Assembly (NCBI GenBank): GCA_000385055.1
Contig: ARRL01000003.1
Location: 1-59,459, forward strand
Source of the DNA: a gamma proteobacterium SCGC AAA168-P09
Lineage (GTDB): Bacteria > Pseudomonadota > Gammaproteobacteria > Magnimaribacterales > D2472
DNA: 59,459 nucleotides
Reading direction: 5' to 3'
The notes beneath the pieces are model-generated. The model saw nothing but the letters and a program-made list of their open reading frames with translations. It ran no database searches and had not been told where the DNA came from. Shown one piece after another: positions 20,706 through 29,210 of the stretch. Each line of letters starts with the position of its first letter. Position 1 is the stretch's first letter. A program made the translations under genes and the position numbers.

Positions 20706-20734
20706 AATATATAGCCTTTTTACGCACTTTGCAA
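20706..20734 (-). promoter_or_regulatory. Promoter of the mraZ-ftsZ-rsmH operon
   Basis: Minus-strand -35 TTGCAA (20734-20729), 17-base spacer, -10 TATATT (20711-20706), then 7 bases to the mraZ ATG. Transcription would start at or next to the A of the start codon. The -35 element spans the border of the third and fourth MraZ-like boxes. Confidence 0.6.
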
Positions 20735-20760
20735 CACATTTACACACTTTTTCACACTTT
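20721..20760 (-). promoter_or_regulatory. Four tandem 10-bp MraZ-box-like repeats
   Basis: Read on the minus strand, four consecutive 10-mers are AAAGTGTGAA, AAAGTGTGTA, AATGTGTTGC and AAAGTGCGTA, with no gaps. The 10-bp period matches known MraZ sites. The AAAGTG core resembles the mycoplasma MraZ box (AAAGTG followed by T or G) more than the E. coli TGGGN box. Overlap with the -35 element suggests autorepression (inference). Confidence 0.75.
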
Positions 20761-20781
20761 AAAAACTATATGTAAAAAAGT

Positions 20782-21110
20782 GAGTTGGTCTATAAGCCGG
20801 ATTCTGTGAATGATGATCATCTATCTTGATATTATGTTGCCATAATATTCTAGCAACCTACCCAAATCCTAAGCGAGCAGCTTAACAGGATTTCTATTTG
20901 GTCTTGCTTCAGGCTGGGGTTTACAATGCCTTATTTGTCTCCAATTAAGCGGTGAGCTCTTACCCCACCATTTCACCCTTACCAATAAATTGGCGGTATA
21001 TTTTCTGCTGCACTTTCCGTAGGCTCACGCCTCCCAGGTGTTACCTGGCGCCCTGCTCTATGAAGTCCGGACTTTCCTCTAGAATTAACTAGCGATCATC
21101 CAACCAACTC
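20782..21110 (-). ncRNA. rnpB: RNase P RNA (type A)
   Basis: Catalytic RNA of RNase P, which matures tRNA 5' ends. On the minus strand the P1 strands GAGTTGGT (5') and ACCAACTC (3') pair. Conserved blocks are GAGGAAAGTCCGGAC near the 5' end, GTGCAGCAGAAAATA, GGTAAGGGTGAAA and, near the 3' end, the segment GAATCCGGCTTATAGACC. It is about 329 nt. A run of six Ts at 20779-20774 follows P1. The position between rsmI and mraZ is the classical gammaproteobacterial one. Confidence 0.96.
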
Positions 21111-21116
21111 GTAATC

Positions 21117-21122
21117 ATTATA
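21117..21122 (-). promoter_or_regulatory. -10 element of rnpB
   Basis: A perfect TATAAT on the minus strand ends 6 bases before the predicted rnpB 5' end at 21110. The -35 region lies inside the end of rsmI and is weak (TAGCTT at 17-base spacing). Confidence 0.6.
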
Positions 21123-21141
21123 ATTACTTTTACTGGAGAAG

Positions 21142-21963
21142 CTATTTTAGTTCTGATAATTTTTTATAAATATCTCTTTTGTTTTCTTTGGTTATCATAG
21201 ATATTAGTTTTGCTGCTTCCTTGGTAGGCATATTTTTAAGGAAAGATTTATATATTTTATTATCAAAAATTAAATCTGTATCATTCGATGAAAAAGACTC
21301 TATTACAATTACAAATTCACCCTTTAGTATAAGTTTATTATTTTTAATTTTTTCCAATAAAGATGTTGCTGTTCCTCTTTCGATATTTTCATAGATTTTT
21401 GTCATTTCACGACATAAAGAAACCTTTTTAGTTTTAGAATATTCACTTGCAATACAAGACAAAGTTTCATGAATTCTTTTTGCAGATTCAAATAACAATA
21501 TTGTATTTTTTTCTTTTTTTAGAGACTGAAAGAATTGTATCTTTTGTGATTTTTTTCTTGGTACAAAACCTAAAAAAGAAAAACTTGAAGTTGGTAGGCC
21601 TGATAGAACTAGTGCATTAATAACAGATGATGGTCCTGGTAGAACTGTAAACTCTAGATTATTATCAATACATTTTTGAATCAAATAATATCCAGGATCT
21701 GATATTGCAGGAGTTCCCGCATCACTTACAACAGCAATATTATTACCTGACTCTTTTAATATATTAATTATTTTATTTGATGCTTCTTGTTCATTATGCT
21801 CATGCAACGATTTACATCTCTTTTCGCAGTTTATAAACTTTAATAACTTACTTGTATTTCTAGTATCTTCTGCAAAAATACAATCTGCATCTTTTAAAAC
21901 CTCTATTGCTCTAAGTGATATATCATTTAGGTTACCTATTGGTGTTGATATTAGATATAACAT
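21142..21963 (-). CDS. rsmI: 16S rRNA (cytidine-1402 2'-O) methyltransferase RsmI
   Basis: Modifies the same nucleotide (C1402) as RsmH; together they give m4Cm1402. It belongs to the tetrapyrrole methylase fold. The opening LYLISTPIGNLNDISLRAIEVL, seen as TPIGNLNDIS, plus FAEDTRNTSKLL, VSDAGTPAISDPGY and LPGPSSVINAL are diagnostic. It has 273 residues (usual about 285). It is divergent from the LpoA-like gene with only 15 bases between start codons, and its 3' end is 31 bases upstream of rnpB. Confidence 0.96.
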   Translation of the reverse strand: MLYLISTPIGNLNDISLRAIEVLKDADCIFAEDTRNTSKLLKFINCEKRCKSLHEHNEQEASNKIINILKESGNNIAVVSDAGTPAISDPGYYLIQKCIDNNLEFTVLPGPSSVINALVLSGLPTSSFSFLGFVPRKKSQKIQFFQSLKKEKNTILLFESAKRIHETLSCIASEYSKTKKVSLCREMTKIYENIERGTATSLLEKIKNNKLILKGEFVIVIESFSSNDTDLIFDNKIYKSFLKNMPTKEAAKLISMITKENKRDIYKKLSELK

Positions 21964-21978
21964 AGTTTAAAAAAATTT

Positions 21979-22935
21979 ATGATTAGACAAAGCTTAACAT
22001 TTATTTTAACAGTTTTGATTTCTGTAATATCTGGTTGCACGACCACTTCTCTAGATGTTAAGAAAAACTATGTAGATATAGATGATGTATCTAGAATACT
22101 TAATAAAAACAAGTTAGCACTTAATTATTCAGTTAATAATAAAAATAAAGAATATTTCATATCTACCCTACTAAAAGAAGAATATGAGTTTGACATAGAG
22201 TTTAATGACAATGGAAAAAAGTTAAATAATAATCTTTTAGATTCAAATCTTTCTTTTTTTTGCAACAGTTATATTGAAGATCAAAAAAATAAAATAAATT
22301 CATGGCTTTATAAGGAATCAAATAGACATGAAGATATTTTAGTGATTTATAGTGAGGAGTTTGAAGCTCAAGCACTTGCATTGAAAAAAAATTATCCTAA
22401 TTCAAAATTTTATTTTGTAAATAATAATAATTATGAAAATTTTGTAACTGGTGTTATTGGAGTTGATACAAGCATCAAAAGATTTAATGAATTACAAAAA
22501 AATGATAAAAGTATTTCAATATTAAATACGCCAAGAGAAAAAAAAGATTTTGAGAGAATATATTTTTTAACTGATTATGTTGTAGGCAAAACTCTAGTTC
22601 CTATATTTAGAAATTACTTAATAGATACTGAATTTTACTCAACAATTGATATTTTATTGGGAGTCTCGTCATTAAAAGAGTTAAATGATTTTGAAAATAT
22701 AATTATTCCAGTCCCTGAGTATTTTTTTACAAATTTATCAACAAAAAAAATAATAACAAATCTTAGAGAAGAATTAAATCAGGGATTAATAGAAGACTTG
22801 ATTTTGGCTGAAACTATCTATCAAAATAATTTATTTGGAGTCAGCGCAAAATTTAATTCTGGAAATGCCAAAATTAATAGAGGCCAGTGTATAAATAGGG
22901 ATCTTTCTTTGTTGAAAGTCTCTTTAAACTCTTGA
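21979..22935 (+). CDS. lpoA: LpoA-like lipoprotein (short form)
   Basis: LpoA is an outer-membrane lipoprotein that activates the transpeptidase PBP1A through the periplasm. Here a lipoprotein signal ends ISVISGCTT, with the lipid-attached cysteine at about residue 20. The region around residues 180-240 (REKKDFERIYFLTD, then VPIFRNYLIDTEFYSTIDI) resembles the periplasmic-binding-like C-terminal domain of LpoA. Position beside rsmI, divergently transcribed, matches E. coli yraL-yraM. It has only 318 residues against roughly 600-680, so the N-terminal TPR-like domain seems missing. The symbol rests on context and this partial likeness. Confidence 0.7.
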   Translation: MIRQSLTFILTVLISVISGCTTTSLDVKKNYVDIDDVSRILNKNKLALNYSVNNKNKEYFISTLLKEEYEFDIEFNDNGKKLNNNLLDSNLSFFCNSYIEDQKNKINSWLYKESNRHEDILVIYSEEFEAQALALKKNYPNSKFYFVNNNNYENFVTGVIGVDTSIKRFNELQKNDKSISILNTPREKKDFERIYFLTDYVVGKTLVPIFRNYLIDTEFYSTIDILLGVSSLKELNDFENIIIPVPEYFFTNLSTKKIITNLREELNQGLIEDLILAETIYQNNLFGVSAKFNSGNAKINRGQCINRDLSLLKVSLNS

Positions 22936-22936
22936 A

Positions 22937-23548
22937 CTAATCTTCCTTAAGATCTCTTTCTAGAGATGAAAGGCTGTCTAAGAACCCTGGTCTTTTAAAA
23001 ACTTCTTTTTGATAATCTAAAAGAGGTTTTAGGTGTCTATTCACAGGAAGTTTAATACCAACAGAAGGTAGTCTCCATAAAATAGGAGCAAAGCAACAGT
23101 CTACAAGCGTAAACTCATCGCTCATAAAATATTTAAATTCTTTAAATGTTGGAGCAATAGATGATATTTCATGAAGAAGCTCTTCTCTTAGTTTCAATAG
23201 CTCTTTCTCAGGAAGTTCTGCAGCTATTAATGTATCAACAATAGGACACCATTCTCTATCAATTCTTAGCATCAGAGTTCTACTATTTGCCCTTGCAACA
23301 GGATAAACTGGTAATAGCGGTGGATGAGGAAATCTTTCGTCAAGATATTCCATCATAACCGAAGGATCATGAATTGCTAAATCTCTATCAACAAGAATTG
23401 GTAGCTTATGATATGGACTTATTGAAAGAATATCCTCAGGGGTTTCCTCAGGCTTAGCTTCTTTAATCTCAGCAGTAATATCTTTTTCTGCTAATACTAT
23501 TCTAACTCTCTGACTGTAATGATCATCACGATCTGAATATAAAATCAT
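22937..23548 (-). CDS. sspA: Stringent starvation protein A (GST-fold)
   Basis: RNA-polymerase-associated protein of the glutathione S-transferase fold, involved in starvation and acid responses in relatives. The N-terminal thioredoxin-like part reads LYSDRDDHYSQRVRIVLAEK, with SPYHKLPILVDRDLAI, DPSVMMEYLDERFPHPPLLP and the helical domain after it. It has 203 residues, a normal length. It follows petC by 15 bases in the common petABC-sspA order; sspB, the usual next gene, is absent. Its stop is 1 base from the convergent LpoA-like stop. Confidence 0.95.
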   Translation of the reverse strand: MILYSDRDDHYSQRVRIVLAEKDITAEIKEAKPEETPEDILSISPYHKLPILVDRDLAIHDPSVMMEYLDERFPHPPLLPVYPVARANSRTLMLRIDREWCPIVDTLIAAELPEKELLKLREELLHEISSIAPTFKEFKYFMSDEFTLVDCCFAPILWRLPSVGIKLPVNRHLKPLLDYQKEVFKRPGFLDSLSSLERDLKED

Positions 23549-23563
23549 ACTTTCCCCTAATTT

Positions 23564-24397
23564 TTAATGATAGTCTTTGTGATATTCTCTATATAGCAAG
23601 GCTGATAAAGCAGTGAATATTAAAAAATAGAATATTACATACCAGCCCATTCTCTCTCTTGTTGCCTTTGCAGGCTCTCCTACATACACAAGAAAGTTAG
23701 TCAGGTCGTATATAAGTTCATCGAACTCATCTTTTGTTAATTCACCTGAACTCTCTTCAACCTTTAAATAACCACATTTTTCTTTAGTTATGGTGTTACC
23801 TAATTCGTCTCTTTTTTCACCACCATTATTTGCAATTACAGGAATATCTTTACAAACTAGTTTCTGATTTCCCTGGAGTGCAACAAGAACATTTGGCATA
23901 GCAGTTCCTGGGTAAACTAAATTATTTACACCATATTGCTTAGATGAATCCTCATAATATGCTCTCAAGTAACTATAAATCCAATCATCGCCTCTAACCC
24001 TGCTAACAAGAGTAAGGTCTGGAGGAGCAACTCCAAACCACTGAGCAGACTTTTCTTTTGACATTGAGCCTGTCATCAAGTCACCTGGTTTTATAGATTT
24101 ATCGAATACTAAATTTTCAAAGAATAATTCTTCTGGTATTTGAAGGTCTGTAGCAACTCTTCCCCATCTTGAATATTGAAGAGAATGACAGCCGTAACAA
24201 TAATTTAGAAATGTTGAAGCTCCTCTTTGCAGCGATGCCATATCATTAAGCGAGTATTTAAACTCATCACATTCACCATAATCTTTACATGGTCCACCTT
24301 CTGCAGCAGAGATATTATTAGTGCAAAATATGAATGTTGAAAAAATTATTAAATTACGAATATTTAAGCCTTTTTTGAAATTATTTTTAATACTCAT
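23564..24397 (-). CDS. petC: Cytochrome c1 of the bc1 complex
   Basis: Haem c subunit of ubiquinol:cytochrome c reductase, passing electrons from the Rieske protein to soluble cytochrome c. A signal peptide ends near residue 32 (SAAEGG). The haem site is CYGCH near residue 67, and a plausible axial methionine lies in GTAMPNVL. One C-terminal transmembrane anchor (WYVIFYFLIFTALSALLY) ends the protein. It has 277 residues. It overlaps petB by 4 bases. Confidence 0.96.
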   Translation of the reverse strand: MSIKNNFKKGLNIRNLIIFSTFIFCTNNISAAEGGPCKDYGECDEFKYSLNDMASLQRGASTFLNYCYGCHSLQYSRWGRVATDLQIPEELFFENLVFDKSIKPGDLMTGSMSKEKSAQWFGVAPPDLTLVSRVRGDDWIYSYLRAYYEDSSKQYGVNNLVYPGTAMPNVLVALQGNQKLVCKDIPVIANNGGEKRDELGNTITKEKCGYLKVEESSGELTKDEFDELIYDLTNFLVYVGEPAKATRERMGWYVIFYFLIFTALSALLYREYHKDYH

Positions 24398-25611
24398 AAG
24401 CGTTTTGGTACTTCTTTGGTTTTTTCATATTTGGTATAAAAAGGCATTAGTAAGAAAAATGCAAAATAAATTACTGTACATATAACGCTCATAGTTTTTC
24501 TTACTTCAGTAACACCTACAGTTCCTAGATAGCCTAATGTAAGAAAACTGATCCCAAAAAAAGCTAGTGCAATTTTGCTGTAAATACCTTTATACCTTAT
24601 TGATGCTACCTTACTTCTATCCAACCAAGGCACCACAAATAAAATTGCTACTGCTGAACCCATCACTATTAAACCACCAAGTTTATCAGGAACAGCTCTT
24701 AACATTGCATAATAGGGTGAGTAGTACCAAACTGGAGCTATGTGCTCTGGTGTTACAAGCGGATTAGCCTCTTCAAAATTTGCCATCTCTATGAAATAAC
24801 CCCCACCCTCAGGGAAAAAGAACATAATGATTGCAAAAACTGTCATAAATACACCAATTCCTACCAAAGCATTTAAAACTTTATATGGAAAAAATGGCAC
24901 ACTATCAAGAGGTACTCCATCATCATCAAGATATTCTTCTATATCTACACCCTCTGGATTGCCAGCTCCAACTTCATGCAGTGCAACAAGATGTAAAAAA
25001 ACTAGTGCTATTAAAACTAATGGCAATGCTACAACATGAAGTGCAAAAAATCTTGATACAGTTATGCCTGATATATAGTAATCACCTCTTACCCATAACT
25101 CTAATGATTCACCAATATATGGAATAGCTCCAAACAGAGAGATGATAACTTGAGCCCCCCAATATGACATTTGACCGTAAGGTAATACATATCCAAGAAA
25201 ACCCTCTGCCATCATTGCAAGATAAATTGCACAACCAAAAATCCATACGAGCTCTTTAGGTTTTTGATAGGAGCCGTATAACAAACCTCGAAACATATGA
25301 AGATAAACAACAGCAAAAAACATTGAAGCCCCAGTTGTATGCATGTATCTAATAACCCATCCATAATCAACATCTCTCATAATATACTCGATAGAAGAAA
25401 AAGCTTCTTCCTCAGTATTTGAGTAAGGCATTATCAACCAGATTCCAGAAACAATCTGAATAATAAGGACAACTGATGCTAGTGCTCCAAAGAGATACCA
25501 AAAATTAACTTTTGAGGGAACGGGATGTTTAGATAGATGTCTTTCAAAAGTGTTTGCGATAGGCAATCTACTGTTAACCCAACCAAATAATTTTCCTACC
25601 ATTTCACTCAT
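24394..25611 (-). CDS. petB: Cytochrome b of the bc1 complex
   Basis: Membrane core subunit with two b haems and the quinol-oxidising and quinone-reducing sites. It is a full-length 405-residue proteobacterial form covering both the b6-like and subunit IV-like parts, with about eight transmembrane helices. Haem-binding histidines are seen in MHTTGASMFFAVVYLHMFRG and FFALHVVALPLVLIALVFLH. The Qo-site PEWY motif appears as PVWY (HIAPVWYYSPYY), a variant known in beta- and gammaproteobacteria. It starts directly after petA with no spacer. Confidence 0.97.
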   Translation of the reverse strand: MSEMVGKLFGWVNSRLPIANTFERHLSKHPVPSKVNFWYLFGALASVVLIIQIVSGIWLIMPYSNTEEEAFSSIEYIMRDVDYGWVIRYMHTTGASMFFAVVYLHMFRGLLYGSYQKPKELVWIFGCAIYLAMMAEGFLGYVLPYGQMSYWGAQVIISLFGAIPYIGESLELWVRGDYYISGITVSRFFALHVVALPLVLIALVFLHLVALHEVGAGNPEGVDIEEYLDDDGVPLDSVPFFPYKVLNALVGIGVFMTVFAIIMFFFPEGGGYFIEMANFEEANPLVTPEHIAPVWYYSPYYAMLRAVPDKLGGLIVMGSAVAILFVVPWLDRSKVASIRYKGIYSKIALAFFGISFLTLGYLGTVGVTEVRKTMSVICTVIYFAFFLLMPFYTKYEKTKEVPKRL

Positions 25612-26196
25612 CTAAGCCGTCCCTCCATCTTCACCAATAGTAAGGATTGACCCTTTAAAAAAATGAGGCGGTACAGGCAAGTTGGTTGGTGCAGGTACAC
25701 CCTTATAGACTCTTCCAACCATGTCAAACATTGATCCATGACAAGGGCAAAAAAATCCTCCAGCCCATGATGCATCCCATGGCTTTGGTTCTACCTCAGG
25801 ATGATATTTTGGTGAACAGCCTAAGTGAGTACAAACTCCAGCAATAACAGTATATTCTGCATTCTTTGATCTAGTAGGGTTAATACCTTTATATGGTTCA
25901 TCTATCTGATTTGAATCCGGATCAGCTAACTTTGGTAAAGTGACCTCGAGACTTTGTAAACTTTCTTTGGTATGTCTTATAACAAATACAGGCTGTTTTC
26001 TCCACGCAACTTGAATCTGTTGACCATATTGCATCTTTGATACATCTAATTTAACTGATGCTCCTGCTGCTTTAGCTTTAGCGCTTGGGTTCCATGCTGC
26101 AATAAATGGTGTTGCTGCAAAAGGAATACCTGATAAACCAACTGCGCTAGTTAAACCTATTAAAACCTTTCTTCTTGTATTGTCTTTTTCTTGCAT
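25612..26196 (-). CDS. petA: Rieske iron-sulfur subunit of the bc1 complex
   Basis: Carries the [2Fe-2S] centre that moves between cytochrome b and c1. The cluster ligands are in CTHLGC and CPCHGS, around residues 116 and 143. The N-terminus has a twin-arginine signal (NTRRKVLIG) followed by one hydrophobic anchor. It has 194 residues, standard size. It is the first gene of petABC-sspA; 81 bases separate it from rpsI upstream on the same strand, and no clear terminator was seen there. Confidence 0.97.
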   Translation of the reverse strand: MQEKDNTRRKVLIGLTSAVGLSGIPFAATPFIAAWNPSAKAKAAGASVKLDVSKMQYGQQIQVAWRKQPVFVIRHTKESLQSLEVTLPKLADPDSNQIDEPYKGINPTRSKNAEYTVIAGVCTHLGCSPKYHPEVEPKPWDASWAGGFFCPCHGSMFDMVGRVYKGVPAPTNLPVPPHFFKGSILTIGEDGGTA

Positions 26197-26277
26197 TAGG
26201 CCTTTGTATGCTTTGATTGTACTAATAAAAAACTAGGGAATTATACCACTAAATTTAGAGAAAAAATTTGAAAAAAA

Positions 26278-26670
26278 TTAACGTTTTGAAAACTGTTTAC
26301 TTTTTCTTGCCTTAACTAATCCAGGTTTTTTTCTTTCAACTTTTCTAGGATCTCTAGTAAGTAAACCTGCTTTTTTTAGTTGAGGTCTTAGCTCTTCGTC
26401 ATAAGAAATTAAAGCTCGAGAAATACCATGTCGTATAGCTCCAGCCTGGCCGAAACTTCCACCGCCTTTGACTTTAATATTTATATCTAGTTTATCTTTA
26501 AGTTCTGTCATTTCTAATGGCTGCATAACCAACATTTGTGCAACCTTTCTACCAAAATATACATCCAACTGCTTGTCATTAACTGTTATTTTTCCTTTAC
26601 CAGAAGAAAGATAAATTCTAGCTGACGAAGTTTTTCTTCTGCCAGTTGCGTAATAAGTTTCAGTTGTCAT
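26278..26670 (-). CDS. rpsI: 30S ribosomal protein S9
   Basis: Small-subunit protein whose C-terminal KR tail reaches the P-site t[18 protein letters not shown] near the start, [15 protein letters not shown] in the middle, and the end RKSKQFSKR are canonical. I chose ATG 26670 instead of the longer reading from 26685 because it shares ATGA with the rplM stop and gives 130 residues, the E. coli length. It is co-transcribed with rplM. Confidence 0.97.
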   Translation of the reverse strand: MTTETYYATGRRKTSSARIYLSSGKGKITVNDKQLDVYFGRKVAQMLVMQPLEMTELKDKLDINIKVKGGGSFGQAGAIRHGISRALISYDEELRPQLKKAGLLTRDPRKVERKKPGLVKARKSKQFSKR

Positions 26671-27101
26671 ACTGTTGGGTTCCATTCAATTGGTTGTTGA
26701 GATTCGTGATCATGTTCAGGACCACTGAAGACTTTGAGTTTCTTAATCATTGATTTGCCTAATTTATTTTTTGGCAACATTCCTTTCACAGCTTCTTCTA
26801 TAACTCTTTCAGGAAACTTTTCATTCATTTCTCTAAAAGTTTTGGTTTTCAACCCACCTGGATACAAAGAATGTGAATAATATTTTTTATCAGTAAATTT
26901 AGCACCGGTTACTTTAATTTTTTTTGCATTAATAACCACCACGTAATCTCCACCGTCTGTGTGTGGTGTAAAAGTAGGCTTATCTTTACCCCTAATTCTA
27001 TCAGCAATTTTTGTAGATAATCTTCCTAAAACTTTGTCAGAAGCATCAACTACATACCATTGTCTTTCAATATTTTCTTTCTTAAGTGAGAACGTTTTCA
27101 T
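26667..27101 (-). CDS. rplM: 50S ribosomal protein L13
   Basis: Early-assembly large-subunit protein. The start [19 protein letters not shown] and the motifs [24 protein letters not shown] and [10 protein letters not shown] are typical. ATG 27101 is preferred over ATG 27107 because MKTF is the family's normal start; this gives 144 residues (E. coli 142). It overlaps rpsI in ATGA. A good promoter lies upstream at 27125-27153. Confidence 0.97.
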   Translation of the reverse strand: MKTFSLKKENIERQWYVVDASDKVLGRLSTKIADRIRGKDKPTFTPHTDGGDYVVVINAKKIKVTGAKFTDKKYYSHSLYPGGLKTKTFREMNEKFPERVIEEAVKGMLPKNKLGKSMIKKLKVFSGPEHDHESQQPIEWNPTV

Positions 27102-27124
27102 AATCATATTTTTATAAGATGCGA

Positions 27125-27153
27125 ATATTAATGTTTAGAACAAAAATTAGCAA
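27125..27153 (-). promoter_or_regulatory. Promoter of rplM-rpsI
   Basis: Minus strand: -35 TTGCTA (27153-27148), 17-base spacer, -10 TAATAT (27130-27125), in the 71-base gap between zapE and rplM. Predicted start near 27118 leaves a leader of roughly 15-20 bases with no obvious Shine-Dalgarno sequence. Confidence 0.55.
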
Positions 27154-27172
27154 TATTTTAGTGCATAATTCT

Positions 27173-28210
27173 TTAAATTAAATACTCAGAAGTTTGCATT
27201 TCGTTGAGCCTGCTTTGACATCTATCCCACAATATCTTTAATTTCTTGCCTGAGTATAACTTTTTATAATTAACATCATTAAAAAAGAATTTTATTTTTG
27301 ATTTATCTCTATAGCAAATGTCTACAAAAGATATAAACCTTCTCATAACATCTGCTGAATTATCATCACAATATTTAAATTCATTTAAAAAAATCCATTC
27401 AACATTTTTAGAAATTTCTATATAGTCCTTAGACCCATTGGGCTCATTAAAAAAATCACGAAAAGATATCCATAAGAAATCATTTGAAAATGCCTTACAT
27501 GAAAATTCTCGAGAATTTACTTTAAATTTTTTTTGAGAGATATCTATAGTTGCAAAATTTTCTTCTAAAATTAACTTAATATCTTTATCTTTAAAAAATT
27601 GGCTTGGATTTTCTTCATTAATGTTAACGATATTTCTATTTCTATAGTCTGTTAAACCATCAAGTTTATAAATATTTAAATACTTTTCCATAGCCCTCAT
27701 TGAATTAATAAACTTTTGCCTTTGAAGACCGTCTTTGTATAAATCATCTGGATGAGCATTGGAGGTGATATATAAGACAACATTTAATTCAATCAATTGA
27801 TTTAGTAAATTTGCAACAATCATTGCATCAGCAACATCTTCAACTTGAAATTCATCTATCAAAATAATTTGATATTTTTTGCTTAAAGACTTAGCAATAT
27901 GGTTTAAAGGATCGCTCTTACCAGAAAGATCAGCAAGTTCTTTGTGAATATTTTGCATAAAATCTATATAGTGAAAAATCGCTTTATTTCTTTTCAATAT
28001 TTGAATAAAAGACTTTGCTATAAGTGTTTTACCCCTTCCAACTTCACCCCATATATAAAAACTTGTCTTATTTAAATTATTTTTTTTAAATTTATTTATG
28101 AAACTTTTATCCCGAGGAAGAGCTTCAATCATTTTTTGAATTAAATTAGATTGTGGTAAATCTATTTCAATCCCTTGGTTTTTTAAATTATCGATGATAT
28201 TTTGAATCAT
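27173..28210 (-). CDS. zapE: Cell division ATPase ZapE (AFG1 family)
   Basis: AAA+-type ATPase associated with FtsZ constriction in E. coli. Walker A is WGEVGRGKT near residue 54, Walker B ILIDEFQVEDVADAM near residue 117, and the sensor-like YITSNAHPDDLYKDGLQR follows. It has 345 residues. It lies upstream of rplM-rpsI on the same strand as in E. coli. Its start codon is separated from the divergent degS start by only 7 bases. Confidence 0.93.
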   Translation of the reverse strand: MIQNIIDNLKNQGIEIDLPQSNLIQKMIEALPRDKSFINKFKKNNLNKTSFYIWGEVGRGKTLIAKSFIQILKRNKAIFHYIDFMQNIHKELADLSGKSDPLNHIAKSLSKKYQIILIDEFQVEDVADAMIVANLLNQLIELNVVLYITSNAHPDDLYKDGLQRQKFINSMRAMEKYLNIYKLDGLTDYRNRNIVNINEENPSQFFKDKDIKLILEENFATIDISQKKFKVNSREFSCKAFSNDFLWISFRDFFNEPNGSKDYIEISKNVEWIFLNEFKYCDDNSADVMRRFISFVDICYRDKSKIKFFFNDVNYKKLYSGKKLKILWDRCQSRLNEMQTSEYLI

Positions 28211-28217
28211 TAATATT

Positions 28218-29210
28218 ATGAATTTTATACAAAGAACTAAAATAAACTATTTACTGGTTATTTCAATAACTATATTTTTATCGTGGGTATTTTTTTCCAA
28301 TGATAAAAACAAATTTGTTTCTGCTACTGAAGATTCTATTGAATCTGTTGTAACAATTTATTCTTATAAAAATAATAAAAGCTATGTAAATAATAATATC
28401 GGTTCCGGAGTTATTTTTTCTAAAGATGGATATATTGTTACGAACTTTCATATTATTTCTGGTAATAAATTTATTAAGATTAAACTTAATAATGGCCAAG
28501 AGTTTGATGCAAAAATTATAGGCAGCGATGTAAATGCAGATATTGCTGTATTAAAAATTCAATCAAATGAAGAATTAAAACCTATTAATATTTCAGATAG
28601 TAGTGATTTAAAAATTGGTGATAAAGTCTTAGCAATTGGTAACCCTTATGGAATTGGTGTTTCTGTTTCAAGTGGAATAATTAGTGCTACAGGAAGAGAT
28701 TATGGTAATCCTTACCTTGAGCTTATCCAGACAGACGCGGCAATTAATCCAGGTAACTCTGGTGGCGCACTAATAAATGAAAATGGTAATTTAGTTGGTA
28801 TAAATACAAAAATAATTTCTAGAACCGGGGGGTTTCAAGGCCTTGGATTTGCAATACCATCCAATAACATTGTTCAAATAGCATCTGAATTAATTCAATA
28901 TGGAAAAATAAGATCTGGCTGGATCGGTAATTTTAGAGTAAGTCCCATAAGACTTTATATAAACAAAAGTTTTGTGAGTGGTCTTAGAATAGTCGAAATT
29001 GATAATTATGGGCCACTGTTTGACAAAGGTATTAGGGTCAATGACGTAATAATCAGCATTAATAGCAATAAGGGAGATTGGAAAAACTTAATATCTTCAT
29101 TAAAATTTGCTGGTCTTGGAAACAATATCATTTTTGATATCTTAACCAATGATAATAAATATAAAACTATTGAAATAGAATCAGATGAAATAAAAGGGTT
29201 AACTCGGTAA
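28218..29210 (+). CDS. degS: Periplasmic serine protease, DegS-like
   Basis: HtrA-family protease; DegS cleaves anti-sigma-E (RseA) on sensing outer-membrane stress. It has an N-terminal membrane anchor (residues 11-26). The catalytic triad appears as His in TNFHII, Asp in NADIAVLKI and Ser in NPGNSGGALI. A single C-terminal PDZ domain (from about residue 235) and 330 residues fit DegS rather than two-PDZ DegP or DegQ. Position beside zapE and murA agrees. It overlaps murA tail to tail by 12 bases. No sigma-E or RseA gene is in the window. Confidence 0.88.
   Translation: MNFIQRTKINYLLVISITIFLSWVFFSNDKNKFVSATEDSIESVVTIYSYKNNKSYVNNNIGSGVIFSKDGYIVTNFHIISGNKFIKIKLNNGQEFDAKIIGSDVNADIAVLKIQSNEELKPINISDSSDLKIGDKVLAIGNPYGIGVSVSSGIISATGRDYGNPYLELIQTDAAINPGNSGGALINENGNLVGINTKIISRTGGFQGLGFAIPSNNIVQIASELIQYGKIRSGWIGNFRVSPIRLYINKSFVSGLRIVEIDNYGPLFDKGIRVNDVIISINSNKGDWKNLISSLKFAGLGNNIIFDILTNDNKYKTIEIESDEIKGLTR

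Noticed and set aside
20770..20782. AAAGTG near 20777 as a fifth MraZ box
   Set aside because: It is on the opposite strand and out of the 10-bp phase; the Ts there fit the rnpB 3' end better.
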